In this document: in pieces, positions 16,517-22,715 of the stretch | How the letters are laid out: each line of letters opens with the position of its first letter | Numbering within the stretch: position 1 is the stretch's first letter | NCBI GenBank assembly: GCA_900539155.1 | Contig: UQBE01000036.1 | Span: 1 to 22,715 of the forward strand | Reading direction: 5' to 3' | DNA length: 22,715 nt | DNA from: an uncultured Porphyromonas sp. | Lineage (GTDB): Bacteria > Bacteroidota > Bacteroidia > Bacteroidales > Porphyromonadaceae | Program-made: the position numbers and the translations under genes | The notes under the pieces: generated by a model | The model's input: the letters and a program-made list of their open reading frames with translations, nothing else | Databases searched by the model: none | What the model was told of the DNA's origin: nothing

Positions 16517-16548
16517 CAAAGGTAGGAAGCTTCTTACTGTTTCACAAA
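16517..16548 (-). promoter_or_regulatory. Promoter of barrel 2 (TTTG-N20-TACCTTTG)
   Basis: On the minus strand TTTG (16548-16545) and TACCTTTG (16524-16517) are separated by 20 nt, a full match to the Bacteroidetes sigma-ABfr consensus. The -7 box lies 22 bp before the barrel 2 ATG. It falls in the 71-bp gap after barrel 3. Confidence 0.75.
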
Positions 16549-16565
16549 AGCTAAAAGGGTGTTTG

Positions 16566-18977
16566 TTAGAAGCGGCGCTCGATGTCCCGTGCGCCTTGGC
16601 TGCGAGTGGAGGATGTGTCCTTGCCGTTGGAGAACTTGTAGGAGATCGATAGGTAGAGCGTCGGGTTGTCATAGCTGTTGTCGAAGGTGACGCTGTAGCC
16701 GTCGTACTGGCTCACTCCCTTATAATTCGAGACTAGGAGGTTTAGTCCAGCGATGGAGAGCGCGAGCCGTCTATCCAAGAGGAAGTAGCTCATGCCGAGG
16801 CCCAGATTGTACTGAGGCTCTAGCGTGACGACCGTTGTCTTCTGCCGTCCCGTGTACTCGCCCGAGAGGAAGCCGGTCCAGGTGCGGCTCTCGTTGAAGG
16901 TAAAGTCCAGGTAGCCACTGACGCCCCATTCACTGCCTGTCATCTTAGACGGGAGCTGTGGTAATGTGGAGGTATAAATGCTTCTGCCGTAGTATGCCTC
17001 AACGTTGGCACTCATCCAGCGGAGCTTGTCGAAGTAGTAGCCCGCCTCCGCTCCTAGGAAGAGACTATTTTGCGCATTCTCCATCTGCGTGTAGACCCGC
17101 TCTCCCTGCAGAGTTGATATAGGAGTCATCAGTCGTAGCCCTCTCCGCAAGCGTCCGCGGATAGAGAGGGCTTGGTCGAAGGTGTAGCCGACACCCAGCA
17201 GGTAGCGTAGCTCGGGACGAAGCTCCGCATTCCCTTGGTAAAAGGTGCGCTCATTGACCTGCCAGACGAAGGGGTTGAGGTCTCTAAACTTAGGCTCCAC
17301 GATGGAGCTATTGACCGTGAGCGTCAGCTGATGCCTCGACGAGGGGGTGTAGCTGGTATGTAGCATCGGGAGCCAAGCATCGTCATAGCGGTCTAGCTCA
17401 GGGATTGTCTTCGTTGCTTGCCCCTGCTGTGCGAGGTGCGACTTGACCCCGAGGTAGCGCACCCCTAGGCGCATCCACCACTGGTCGCTCAGGCGAAGCG
17501 TACCGCTGACGTAAGGCGAGAGGCTCCACTCCTGCCAGACGATGTCGTTGCGCTGCTGTATGAGCGGATGCGGACTCACCGCATCGTTGTGCGCTCGGTG
17601 GTTGGCAGAGCTACTCCAAGCACCCTTGAGACCAGTCTCTAGGAGGTAGCGGTGGTCACCGTCTAGATAAATAGCGTAGTCGCTACTCAGATGCGCCCCC
17701 GAGGTACGCAGGTCCCGCTCCTCACTATAAGCTAAGAAAGGGTCGCTCTGTGGCAATTCCTGACCTACGTAAGTAGTTTGCGAGTCGTTCGTCAGATTAA
17801 AGTAGGACAGCTCGCTCCAGAGCTGTCCGCCCCGCTCCCCAAAGGTTGCCTCCCAGTAAGCGGTCGCCGTGATGCGTGGCTCGGTAGCTCGGTAGCCGTT
17901 GCTATTCTCCACGACCCGCTCTGGTGCGCCCGGTTGCGTAGTCGTCTCCTGACTCTCGAAGATGTTATGGTACTTCTTCCTATTCCACGAGAGCGCCACG
18001 CCCACTAGGCTTTTCTCCCCATATGCGTATTGTAGCGTGCCACGTACTCCCATATAGTCATAGCGCCCCACCGAGGGGGTGTAAGTGCGGTAGCGATAAT
18101 CTTTCGCCTCGTAGGTGACATCCTCCAGATTGTCCGATCCGTTGAAGTTGATAGAAGGAGCTATCGAGGCAAAGAGTCCTCGCCGATTGTAAAGTAGCGA
18201 ACCGTACCCTCCGTAGCGGAAGTTGTCCTTGCTGGCAAACATACCCTCAGTGCCAATCACCCCGCCCATATACTCCTTAAAGAGGGAGGAGGTGTGCAGG
18301 ATGATCATAGCCGTATTGCCGTCTGGGTCGTACCTGAGTGGCGGCTGCGTGATGACCTCCACACGGTCTATGAGCCCCGCATCGTAACCCTTGAGGAGAC
18401 CAGCAATCTCCGAGGCGTCGACTCGCTGCAAGACGTTGCCTATCTTGACCAAGACCTGCTCCTTGCCTATGATACCGAGCTGGTTGCCCTTCACCTGCAC
18501 CTTCGGTATATGCTTGAGCAAGTCTAGAGCATCGTTGCTGCGCTCTCGTATCTCGCGCACATCGACCGCAAAGCCATCGGGCTGCGTTCGCACCCCAACG
18601 ATCTGCCCCCGCACGACCACCGTCTGTAGCTCCTCAGCACTCGTCTCAAGGGTAATGGTACCTAGGTCAAGCGGCTCGGCGGTTAGGCTAATCTCCTTCG
18701 TGTGCATCGCATAGCCGAGGTAGCTCACGCCGAAGATATAGTTCCCCGCAGGCGCACTCATCGTAAAGTGCCCCGCAGCATCACTCACGGCAAACTGCAC
18801 AATCTCTTGTGTCTCCCGATCCTTCACGAGGAAGACGGAGGCCCCTTCGAGCACCCCTTCAGCATCTTGGATGGTTCCCGTGATGGCTCCTCCAGTCGTC
18901 TGCGCCGAGGCTGTTAGTGCGACAAGTAATAGCCCCATCACGAGAAGGGCTTTGCGGATAAGGGTTGATTTCATCAT
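16566..18977 (-). CDS. Outer-membrane beta-barrel receptor 3 (TonB-receptor type)
   Basis: This 803-aa product has a signal peptide (1-26, ...VALTASAQ), a carboxypeptidase-regulatory-like domain (about 29-112; GTIQDAEGVLEGASVFL), a plug-like region (about 118-226; ALDLLKHIPKVQVKGNQ...IDRVEVITQPP) and a barrel closing with LYLSISYKFSNGK and a polar tail. It belongs to the same OMP_b-brl_3 class as its two neighbours but is not a close copy. I chose ATG at 18977 (MMKSTLIRK), which lines up with the barrel 2 signal peptide and lies 11 bp after the permease stop; an in-frame ATG at 19004 would overlap the permease by 16 bp. The tight spacing to the ABC permease suggests a joint transcript and possibly a joint task. 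Confidence 0.86.
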   Translation of the reverse strand: MMKSTLIRKALLVMGLLLVALTASAQTTGGAITGTIQDAEGVLEGASVFLVKDRETQEIVQFAVSDAAGHFTMSAPAGNYIFGVSYLGYAMHTKEISLTAEPLDLGTITLETSAEELQTVVVRGQIVGVRTQPDGFAVDVREIRERSNDALDLLKHIPKVQVKGNQLGIIGKEQVLVKIGNVLQRVDASEIAGLLKGYDAGLIDRVEVITQPPLRYDPDGNTAMIILHTSSLFKEYMGGVIGTEGMFASKDNFRYGGYGSLLYNRRGLFASIAPSINFNGSDNLEDVTYEAKDYRYRTYTPSVGRYDYMGVRGTLQYAYGEKSLVGVALSWNRKKYHNIFESQETTTQPGAPERVVENSNGYRATEPRITATAYWEATFGERGGQLWSELSYFNLTNDSQTTYVGQELPQSDPFLAYSEERDLRTSGAHLSSDYAIYLDGDHRYLLETGLKGAWSSSANHRAHNDAVSPHPLIQQRNDIVWQEWSLSPYVSGTLRLSDQWWMRLGVRYLGVKSHLAQQGQATKTIPELDRYDDAWLPMLHTSYTPSSRHQLTLTVNSSIVEPKFRDLNPFVWQVNERTFYQGNAELRPELRYLLGVGYTFDQALSIRGRLRRGLRLMTPISTLQGERVYTQMENAQNSLFLGAEAGYYFDKLRWMSANVEAYYGRSIYTSTLPQLPSKMTGSEWGVSGYLDFTFNESRTWTGFLSGEYTGRQKTTVVTLEPQYNLGLGMSYFLLDRRLALSIAGLNLLVSNYKGVSQYDGYSVTFDNSYDNPTLYLSISYKFSNGKDTSSTRSQGARDIERRF
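18901..18969 (-). repeat. 69-bp signal-peptide repeat, unit in barrel 3
   Basis: This is the partner of the block in barrel 2: 64 of 69 positions are identical, ungapped, and confined to the signal-peptide coding region. Confidence 0.85.
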
Positions 18978-18988
18978 ATCGTGAGAGT

Positions 18989-19795
18989 TTAATGTTTGCC
19001 CCATAGTTGTTTCTTCTCAGGAGTAAAGCAGAGATAACCTATCACTAAGGCAATCCCCCAAGAGAAGAGGTTTACCACATCTCTCAGAGCGAAGCTTGTA
19101 AGCTCCTCCACTGGTCGTATCGAAGCTAAGTATGTGAAGGTAGCAAAGGGAAGATAGGCTCCCGAAGGTTCGTTGGTCATAAAAACAGCAAAGGCGGTCA
19201 AGAAGAATCCCAGCAGGATAGGTAGCGTAAAACTACGCGCTAGCAAGCTGACAATAAGTCCCAATGCTCCAATGCTGAGCGATGCGAGCAGAATGCGTCC
19301 CAATAGCTGTGTCGAGCCAATCCAAATGGAGTAGTCTGTAAACTTGTAAGCAGGTATCAAAAGCCCAAGTAAGTATCCTCCCAAGATGAAGCCAAGCCAA
19401 GTAACTAGGCACAAGATTACCGTGAGTAACGAGAGCGAAAGGACTTTGGATAGATAGAGTTTCCACTTAACTATAGGGAGTGCAAAGAGGGTCCTGATAT
19501 TATCGTTTTGAAACTCCAACTCGCATACCATATAAGATAGGATCACGATGGCTGGTGGTAGCACGAGGGATAGTAACGGAAGTGTATAGCGAGACCAAAT
19601 CATCAGCCACGGATTACCATCATAGGCAAATGCCGTAGCATCTAAAAGACCCGTCCGCCCCTTGTAAATAGCATAGAGGAGTATCAGTAGATAGAAAACT
19701 AGTGGCGATAGCAAAAGCGTCACAATGCGTCTATTGCGCAGAGTCTTATAAACCTCTGCTTGTAGTATGTTGGATAGTGATATGAGAGACTTCAT
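18989..19795 (-). CDS. ABC-2 type transporter permease
   Basis: This 268-aa inner-membrane protein has six hydrophobic segments (about 24-43, 68-90, 115-147, 165-186, 190-206, 240-257). Its N-terminus (LQAEVYKTLRNRR) is the cytoplasmic amphipathic entry seen in ABC-2 permeases of the lantibiotic-immunity and BcrB type. Residues 92-111 (ELEFQNDNIRTLFALPIVKW) match the conserved loop of that group, where the E...G/N...LP motif contacts the ATPase. The start is ATG at 19795, 7 bp after the ATPase stop; longer in-frame versions would run into the ATPase gene. With the ATPase it should form an exporter or flippase-like complex; only one permease is present, so it probably acts as a homodimer. Confidence 0.85.
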   Translation of the reverse strand: MKSLISLSNILQAEVYKTLRNRRIVTLLLSPLVFYLLILLYAIYKGRTGLLDATAFAYDGNPWLMIWSRYTLPLLSLVLPPAIVILSYMVCELEFQNDNIRTLFALPIVKWKLYLSKVLSLSLLTVILCLVTWLGFILGGYLLGLLIPAYKFTDYSIWIGSTQLLGRILLASLSIGALGLIVSLLARSFTLPILLGFFLTAFAVFMTNEPSGAYLPFATFTYLASIRPVEELTSFALRDVVNLFSWGIALVIGYLCFTPEKKQLWGKH

Positions 19796-19802
19796 AGTGG
19801 CG

Positions 19803-20705
19803 CTATTCGGTAAGGTGGATAAAAGCATTTTCAAGAGCCGAACCCCTATGCGTTACGTTGTAGATAGAGATGTCGTCTTGACTGAGTGTGGCGAGCAGGC
19901 GAGCAAACTCCTCTTCGTCCTTTATCTCAAACTCGACATGATGCGTATCACATACCCGCAGCAGTGTGAATCTAGAGTCGTATCCTAGTTGCGTCATCAG
20001 TGCGCTATCACTCAGCTTAAGATATACGATATCGGGTTGCTTTTTGGTAAGTGCTTCGATGCCTCCTTGATAGAGTATCTTGCCCTCCTTAATGATTGCG
20101 ACTTGATCAGCCAACTTCTCCAGCTCCTCTAGGATATGACTAGAGAGAAAGATGGTCACCCCCTCCTCTTGATTAAGTCTGGCCAAGATATTCCTAAGCT
20201 CATAGATCCCCTGAGGATCGAGTGCATTAAGAGGCTCATCGAGGATCAGCATCTCAGGACGCTTAAAGAGACACATAGCCAGGCCTAGACGTTGCTTCAG
20301 ACCCGACGAGAGTGCTTGTGCCTTCTTGTCGGCATGCTCGCTGAGACTAAGGAGAGACAAGACTTCGTCCTTTCGCTCTCGTCCCATTCTAAAGATTTTG
20401 TCTAGATAGTCAAGGTTCTCAGAGACGGTGAGAAAAGGATAGTAAGATGGGTGCTCAATCATCCCACTAGCACTGGAGCGTAGCAGTAAGGGGGAGTTCT
20501 TAAGGTTTACACCCTTAAAAAGTATCTCCCCCTCATCCAATGGGAGCAGTCCCAAGAGTAGTTTAATCGTCGTAGACTTGCCCGCTCCATTCTTACCCAA
20601 GTAGCCGAATATAGAGCCCGCAGGGATCTCTAGATCCACCCCTCGGAGTATTGGATTGCCTTGGTAACCAAAGCGCAAGCCTCTTATAGAGAGTATACTG
20701 TCCAT
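19803..20705 (-). CDS. ABC transporter ATPase, BcrA/LanF type
   Basis: This is a 300-aa nucleotide-binding protein that powers the adjacent permease. Visible motifs are Walker A GKNGAGKST (37-45), signature LSSGLKQRL (132-140), Walker B MLILDEP (152-158) with catalytic Glu157, and the H-loop His190 (SSH). At the Q-loop position it reads GMIEHPSYYPFLT, with Glu84 in place of Gln; this E-loop is typical of LanF proteins that give immunity to lantibiotics and of BcrA-like proteins. The C-terminal 85 residues are the usual accessory region. This points to export or removal of a peptide or lipid-targeting compound, but BcrA-like ATPases also serve other exporters, so the substrate is open. Confidence 0.9.
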   Translation of the reverse strand: MDSILSIRGLRFGYQGNPILRGVDLEIPAGSIFGYLGKNGAGKSTTIKLLLGLLPLDEGEILFKGVNLKNSPLLLRSSASGMIEHPSYYPFLTVSENLDYLDKIFRMGRERKDEVLSLLSLSEHADKKAQALSSGLKQRLGLAMCLFKRPEMLILDEPLNALDPQGIYELRNILARLNQEEGVTIFLSSHILEELEKLADQVAIIKEGKILYQGGIEALTKKQPDIVYLKLSDSALMTQLGYDSRFTLLRVCDTHHVEFEIKDEEEFARLLATLSQDDISIYNVTHRGSALENAFIHLTE

Positions 20706-20827
20706 AATCTGTGTTGGTTATGTAGGTTCGATTAGCTGCATACTTTAGCTGTCAAGCGCAACCTCGTTTGTTTCTACTCTGACTGGGTTTCGGGAGCTGT
20801 TCCTTTTGTGCCTTTTGAACAAACCAC

Positions 20828-20858
20828 CCCTCTTCTATTCTCTATCAATGGAAGAGGG
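20828..20858 (-). terminator. Hairpin CCCTCTTC/GAAGAGGG
   Basis: Perfect 8-bp arms (20828-20835 and 20851-20858) flank a 15-nt loop. Reading leftward it is followed by GGTGGTTTGTTC, a partial T-run. It may end transcripts coming from the lipoprotein gene before the ABC genes. Confidence 0.45.
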
Positions 20859-20880
20859 CTAGACTATTGATTCTGTGTTG

Positions 20881-20904
20881 GGGGCGGACACGTAGATCCG
20901 CCCC
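20881..20904. repeat. GC-rich hairpin GGGGCGGA/TCCGCCCC
   Basis: Perfect 8-bp arms around an 8-nt loop, extendable on both sides by GTGT/ACAC with one bulge and a mismatch. Hairpins of this GGGGCGGA...TCCGCCCC form are, from memory, scattered widely in Bacteroidetes intergenic regions, so this may be a REP-like repeat as well as a terminator for the lipoprotein gene. The remainder of 20706-20945 has no gene I can support and no clear promoter for the ABC operon. Confidence 0.6.
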
Positions 20905-20945
20905 TACACGAATACTAATGTGCTGCGTAACACGTAGCCCCCCCT

Positions 20946-21779
20946 TTACAAGAAGGCTACTTTCTTCGTTGCGGTGTAGACACCTTCGTCCGTTGTGATC
21001 TTGATGGTCACTGTCTGGACGCTATTGGAAGGAGCTTTAGTGAAGCGCACGCGATAGAGGATGTTCTTGTGCTGAGGATCCTGTGGATCTATCACTGCAT
21101 TCTCTGGTGCTAGGTAGACCATCGCAAGTTCCTCTTGTGACACCTTATTAAGAGTCTTGTTGATGCGCTGCACGCCATATCGAGGATCGGAGTAGTCCAC
21201 GTTAGGCTCGATCAGCCCTTCTAGACTTGTCGGATCATAGTTACGCTTGATGCTTGGGTAGGCTGTCAGATACTCAATCTCTACGAGGTCTGAGAGTGAA
21301 GAGCCTGCGGAGTGAGTAGCGTCAAAGTCTTCAGCAGTCGTGATTGTGACGTCGCTCACAAAGGCTGATAGAGCAAAGCCTAGATCAATGGCTTCTGGAA
21401 ATGTCATCCTAGAGGCGGTATCTCCAAACTTCTTGGCACACTGAGCAAACTTGCTCACCTCTGCTGCTGGCTTTCTATAGCCGTAGAAGTTCTTAGTGAC
21501 AAACTCCACGGTCATCGTATAGCTCCCGTTTTGATCTTTCTTGAGAGCATCCTCTTTGATAGAGAGGTCACTGATTTTGTAGTAGCGATTTATCTGATGA
21601 CCAGAGCAGATATACTCACCTTGAGGGGTTACGCTAGGGTCTCCCTCGTTGTTTTTGTTAGGGTCTTGCTGCTCTTTGTCTGTCCCTTTCTGATCACCTT
21701 GTTGGTTAGGTGCAGGAGTGTTTTGGCTACAGGAGAGTAGCATGACCAGTACGGTTAGGGTTGATAGGATTCGTTTCAT
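20946..21779 (-). CDS. Surface or periplasmic lipoprotein of unknown function
   Basis: The 277-aa product has a lipoprotein signal: MKRIL, a hydrophobic core and the lipobox LLSC with Cys17 as the acylated residue. A flexible, charged linker rich in Asn, Gln, Lys and Asp follows (18-52). The remaining 225 residues look like a folded domain with mixed strands and helices, including two cysteines (about Cys58 and Cys113), and end in a strand-rich segment (TVTIKITTDEGVYTATKKVAF). I do not recognise a family. The residues after the Cys (SQNTP) do not give a clear surface-export signal. It follows the TetR gene by 54 bp, suggesting co-transcription, and is separated from the ABC genes by 240 bp with hairpins. 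Confidence 0.75.
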   Translation of the reverse strand: MKRILSTLTVLVMLLSCSQNTPAPNQQGDQKGTDKEQQDPNKNNEGDPSVTPQGEYICSGHQINRYYKISDLSIKEDALKKDQNGSYTMTVEFVTKNFYGYRKPAAEVSKFAQCAKKFGDTASRMTFPEAIDLGFALSAFVSDVTITTAEDFDATHSAGSSLSDLVEIEYLTAYPSIKRNYDPTSLEGLIEPNVDYSDPRYGVQRINKTLNKVSQEELAMVYLAPENAVIDPQDPQHKNILYRVRFTKAPSNSVQTVTIKITTDEGVYTATKKVAFL

Positions 21780-21833
21780 AACCTTATTGTGTTATAGGGT
21801 TTGTATTAGGTTGCTCTATATATTTAGAGTGAT

Positions 21834-22463
21834 TCAGTTTATATGGTGTAGGGTGTATAGGTACTCCCATTGCTTGCGCAGTGCTGGGATAGAGAGTGTG
21901 TCAATCATTGCTCCTTCGAAAGAGAGCCCTAGGTAGAGGTGGTGAAAGGTCTCTGCGAGCATTGTCGTATCTGTGTCGGGACGTATCTCGCCACGCTCCT
22001 TCGCAAGGTTGATCGCCTCACTCCAAGCCTCTATCTTTTTCGCTTCGTACTCCTGCATCTGCTCGCTCCAGGTCTCGTGATGATCTTTTAGGTACAAGAT
22101 GAAGCTCATAAAGCTGGCAGACGTGACACGCACATCGACATCCTTGAGGAAATAGGTCATTCGTCGCTCTATAAGAGCCAAACGGGTGTCCATAAAATCC
22201 TTGAGAGGCGTCGGACTAGTCAAGTACTCCGCACCATAGTCCACCTCCTCGAGGAATGTATCGAGGAATGCATCGATGAATTGGTCAGCAACATGCTTGA
22301 ACAGATCCTCCTTGCCACTGAAATGATGAAATATAGCCCCTCGAGTGACCTGCGCAGCGCGCTCAATATCTGTAAAGCTGACAGCATCATATCCCTGTGC
22401 GAGGAAGAGCTTAAAGCTCTCTCTGAGTATTGCCGCTTTCTTTTTAGTCTCTTTTCCTTCCAT
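21834..22463 (-). CDS. TetR/AcrR family transcriptional regulator
   Basis: The 209-aa protein has the TetR N-terminal DNA-binding domain: a helix-turn-helix within FTDIERAAQVTRGAIFHHFSGKEDLF (30-55). The highly conserved GAIFHHF/K-E-LF segment is intact. The C-terminal ligand domain (about 60-209) is all helical and typical in size; its ligand is unknown. The start is ATG at 22463 (MEGKETKKKAAIL), which gives the standard short lead into the first helix; longer in-frame versions would include the promoter region. A near-palindrome fit for a TetR operator lies 16-29 bp upstream, so autoregulation is likely. By position it probably controls the lipoprotein gene and perhaps the ABC and barrel genes downstream. 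Confidence 0.92.
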   Translation of the reverse strand: MEGKETKKKAAILRESFKLFLAQGYDAVSFTDIERAAQVTRGAIFHHFSGKEDLFKHVADQFIDAFLDTFLEEVDYGAEYLTSPTPLKDFMDTRLALIERRMTYFLKDVDVRVTSASFMSFILYLKDHHETWSEQMQEYEAKKIEAWSEAINLAKERGEIRPDTDTTMLAETFHHLYLGLSFEGAMIDTLSIPALRKQWEYLYTLHHIN

Positions 22464-22478
22464 GGCGATGAAATAAAT

Positions 22479-22492
22479 ACGTACCGGTCGGT
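22479..22492. promoter_or_regulatory. Candidate TetR operator
   Basis: The bases ACGTACCGGTCGGT match the ideal palindrome ACCGACCGGTCGGT at 12 of 14 positions, a form common for AcrR-type TetR repressors. It lies between the predicted transcription start and the tetR ATG, a position suited to self-repression. Confidence 0.45.
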
Positions 22493-22511
22493 TCTTTTTT
22501 TTTTCTAGGCG

Positions 22512-22542
22512 CAATATTACAAATAAAAAACGAACTGACAAA
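22512..22542 (-). promoter_or_regulatory. Candidate promoter of the TetR gene
   Basis: On the minus strand TTTG (22542-22539), a 19-nt spacer and TAATATTG (22519-22512) match the Bacteroidetes consensus with one mismatch in the -7 box. A run of ten A (T on the plus strand, 22495-22504) follows at about the transcription start. Confidence 0.5.
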
Positions 22543-22575
22543 ACGGCCCCCCTGCAACTTGCGGGGTAGATGGGT

Positions 22576-22715
22576 TACAATAATTTAGAGCTGGGTATAT
22601 ATCAATACGGCGTTGCGTCCGGAAAGAGTGATCCCCACGTGGATATTTCGAAATATCCAGGTGGAGAATTTTTATTTTCCACGTAGGGAAGAAAAAATTC
22701 TTCGGAGGAATCAAA
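22576..22715. repeat. Dispersed CCACGTGG element, copy C (left part only)
   Basis: This copy starts with the same left edge (TACAATAATTTAGA) as copy B, has a diverged stretch of 46 bases, then a triad at 22635 (CCACGTGG), 22657 (CCAGGTGG) and 22679 (CCACGTAG), again 22 bp apart. The degenerate middle site is the same in B and C. 22640-22659 is a perfect 20-bp palindrome centred on TTCGAA. The copy is cut by the window end in the central part. Together with the TetR promoter it fills 22464-22715; no gene is seen there. Confidence 0.85.

Noticed and set aside
18294..18714. Plus-strand open frames of up to 107 codons inside barrel 3
   Set aside because: They are antisense to a well-supported gene, with no family features; they are frame shadows.
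11619..19004. SusC/SusD polysaccharide-uptake locus
   Set aside because: The barrels are 774-833 aa OMP_b-brl_3-type proteins, and there is no SusD-like lipoprotein or glycoside hydrolase.
19796..19834. Upstream start for the ABC permease at 19834
   Set aside because: It would overlap the ATPase coding region; ATG at 19795 follows the ATPase stop by 7 bp and fits the family N-terminus.
20706..20945. Short bacteriocin-like precursor peptide gene beside the ABC transporter
   Set aside because: Only frames of fewer than about 30 codons without leader or core features are present on either strand.

Overview
This window looks like chromosomal DNA from a member of the Bacteroidales, most likely a Porphyromonas. 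Three things point there. The first is the gene families: a DUF1599 protein, a BT_3928-type DoxX/thioredoxin-like membrane protein, a SPOR protein and beta-barrel receptors carrying a carboxypeptidase-regulatory domain. The second is Bacteroidetes-type promoters (TTTG, about 20 nt, TAnnTTTG). The third is the absence of conventional ribosome-binding sites at most starts. All 17 protein genes lie on the minus strand, so transcription runs from right to left. No tRNA, rRNA, CRISPR array, transposase or phage gene was seen.

Right to left, the accessory half (about 11.6-22.5 kb) holds a TetR-family regulator with its own candidate promoter and operator, then a lipoprotein of unknown function and a 240-bp gap with two strong hairpins. 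Next come a BcrA/LanF-type ABC ATPase and its six-helix permease. The last three genes are large outer-membrane beta-barrel receptors of the OMP_b-brl_3/TonB-receptor type. The ATPase has a glutamate at the Q-loop position (the E-loop of lantibiotic-immunity transporters). Spacings of 7 and 11 bp link the ATPase, permease and first barrel. A well-formed promoter precedes the second barrel. A working guess is envelope traffic or protection against a peptide-like compound, but no substrate can be read from the sequence.

The housekeeping half (about 0.2-11.1 kb) holds, in transcription order, lon, a DUF1599 protein, the BT_3928-like membrane protein, tpiA, a SPOR protein, folE, a pRiA4b ORF-3-like protein, miaA, radC, pfkA and mutY. 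Two pairs overlap at stop/start (tpiA/SPOR and miaA/radC), which suggests translational coupling.

The most unusual feature is a non-coding dispersed repeat present in three same-orientation copies: complete in the middle (B, 11293-11617) and cut by the window edges at the left (A, 1-161) and right (C, 22576-22715). It carries the palindrome CCACGTGG in two triads. Sites within a triad are spaced exactly 22 bp, and the two triads are inverted copies of each other. The 80 bp shared by B and C differ at 2 positions. The right end of the element has a stem-loop whose 15-nt loop is in opposite orientation in copies A and B. No protein is encoded by it. It could be a MITE-like element, a phased DNA-binding array, or both. 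Because the window starts and ends inside copies of it, the window may be a contig broken at repeats.
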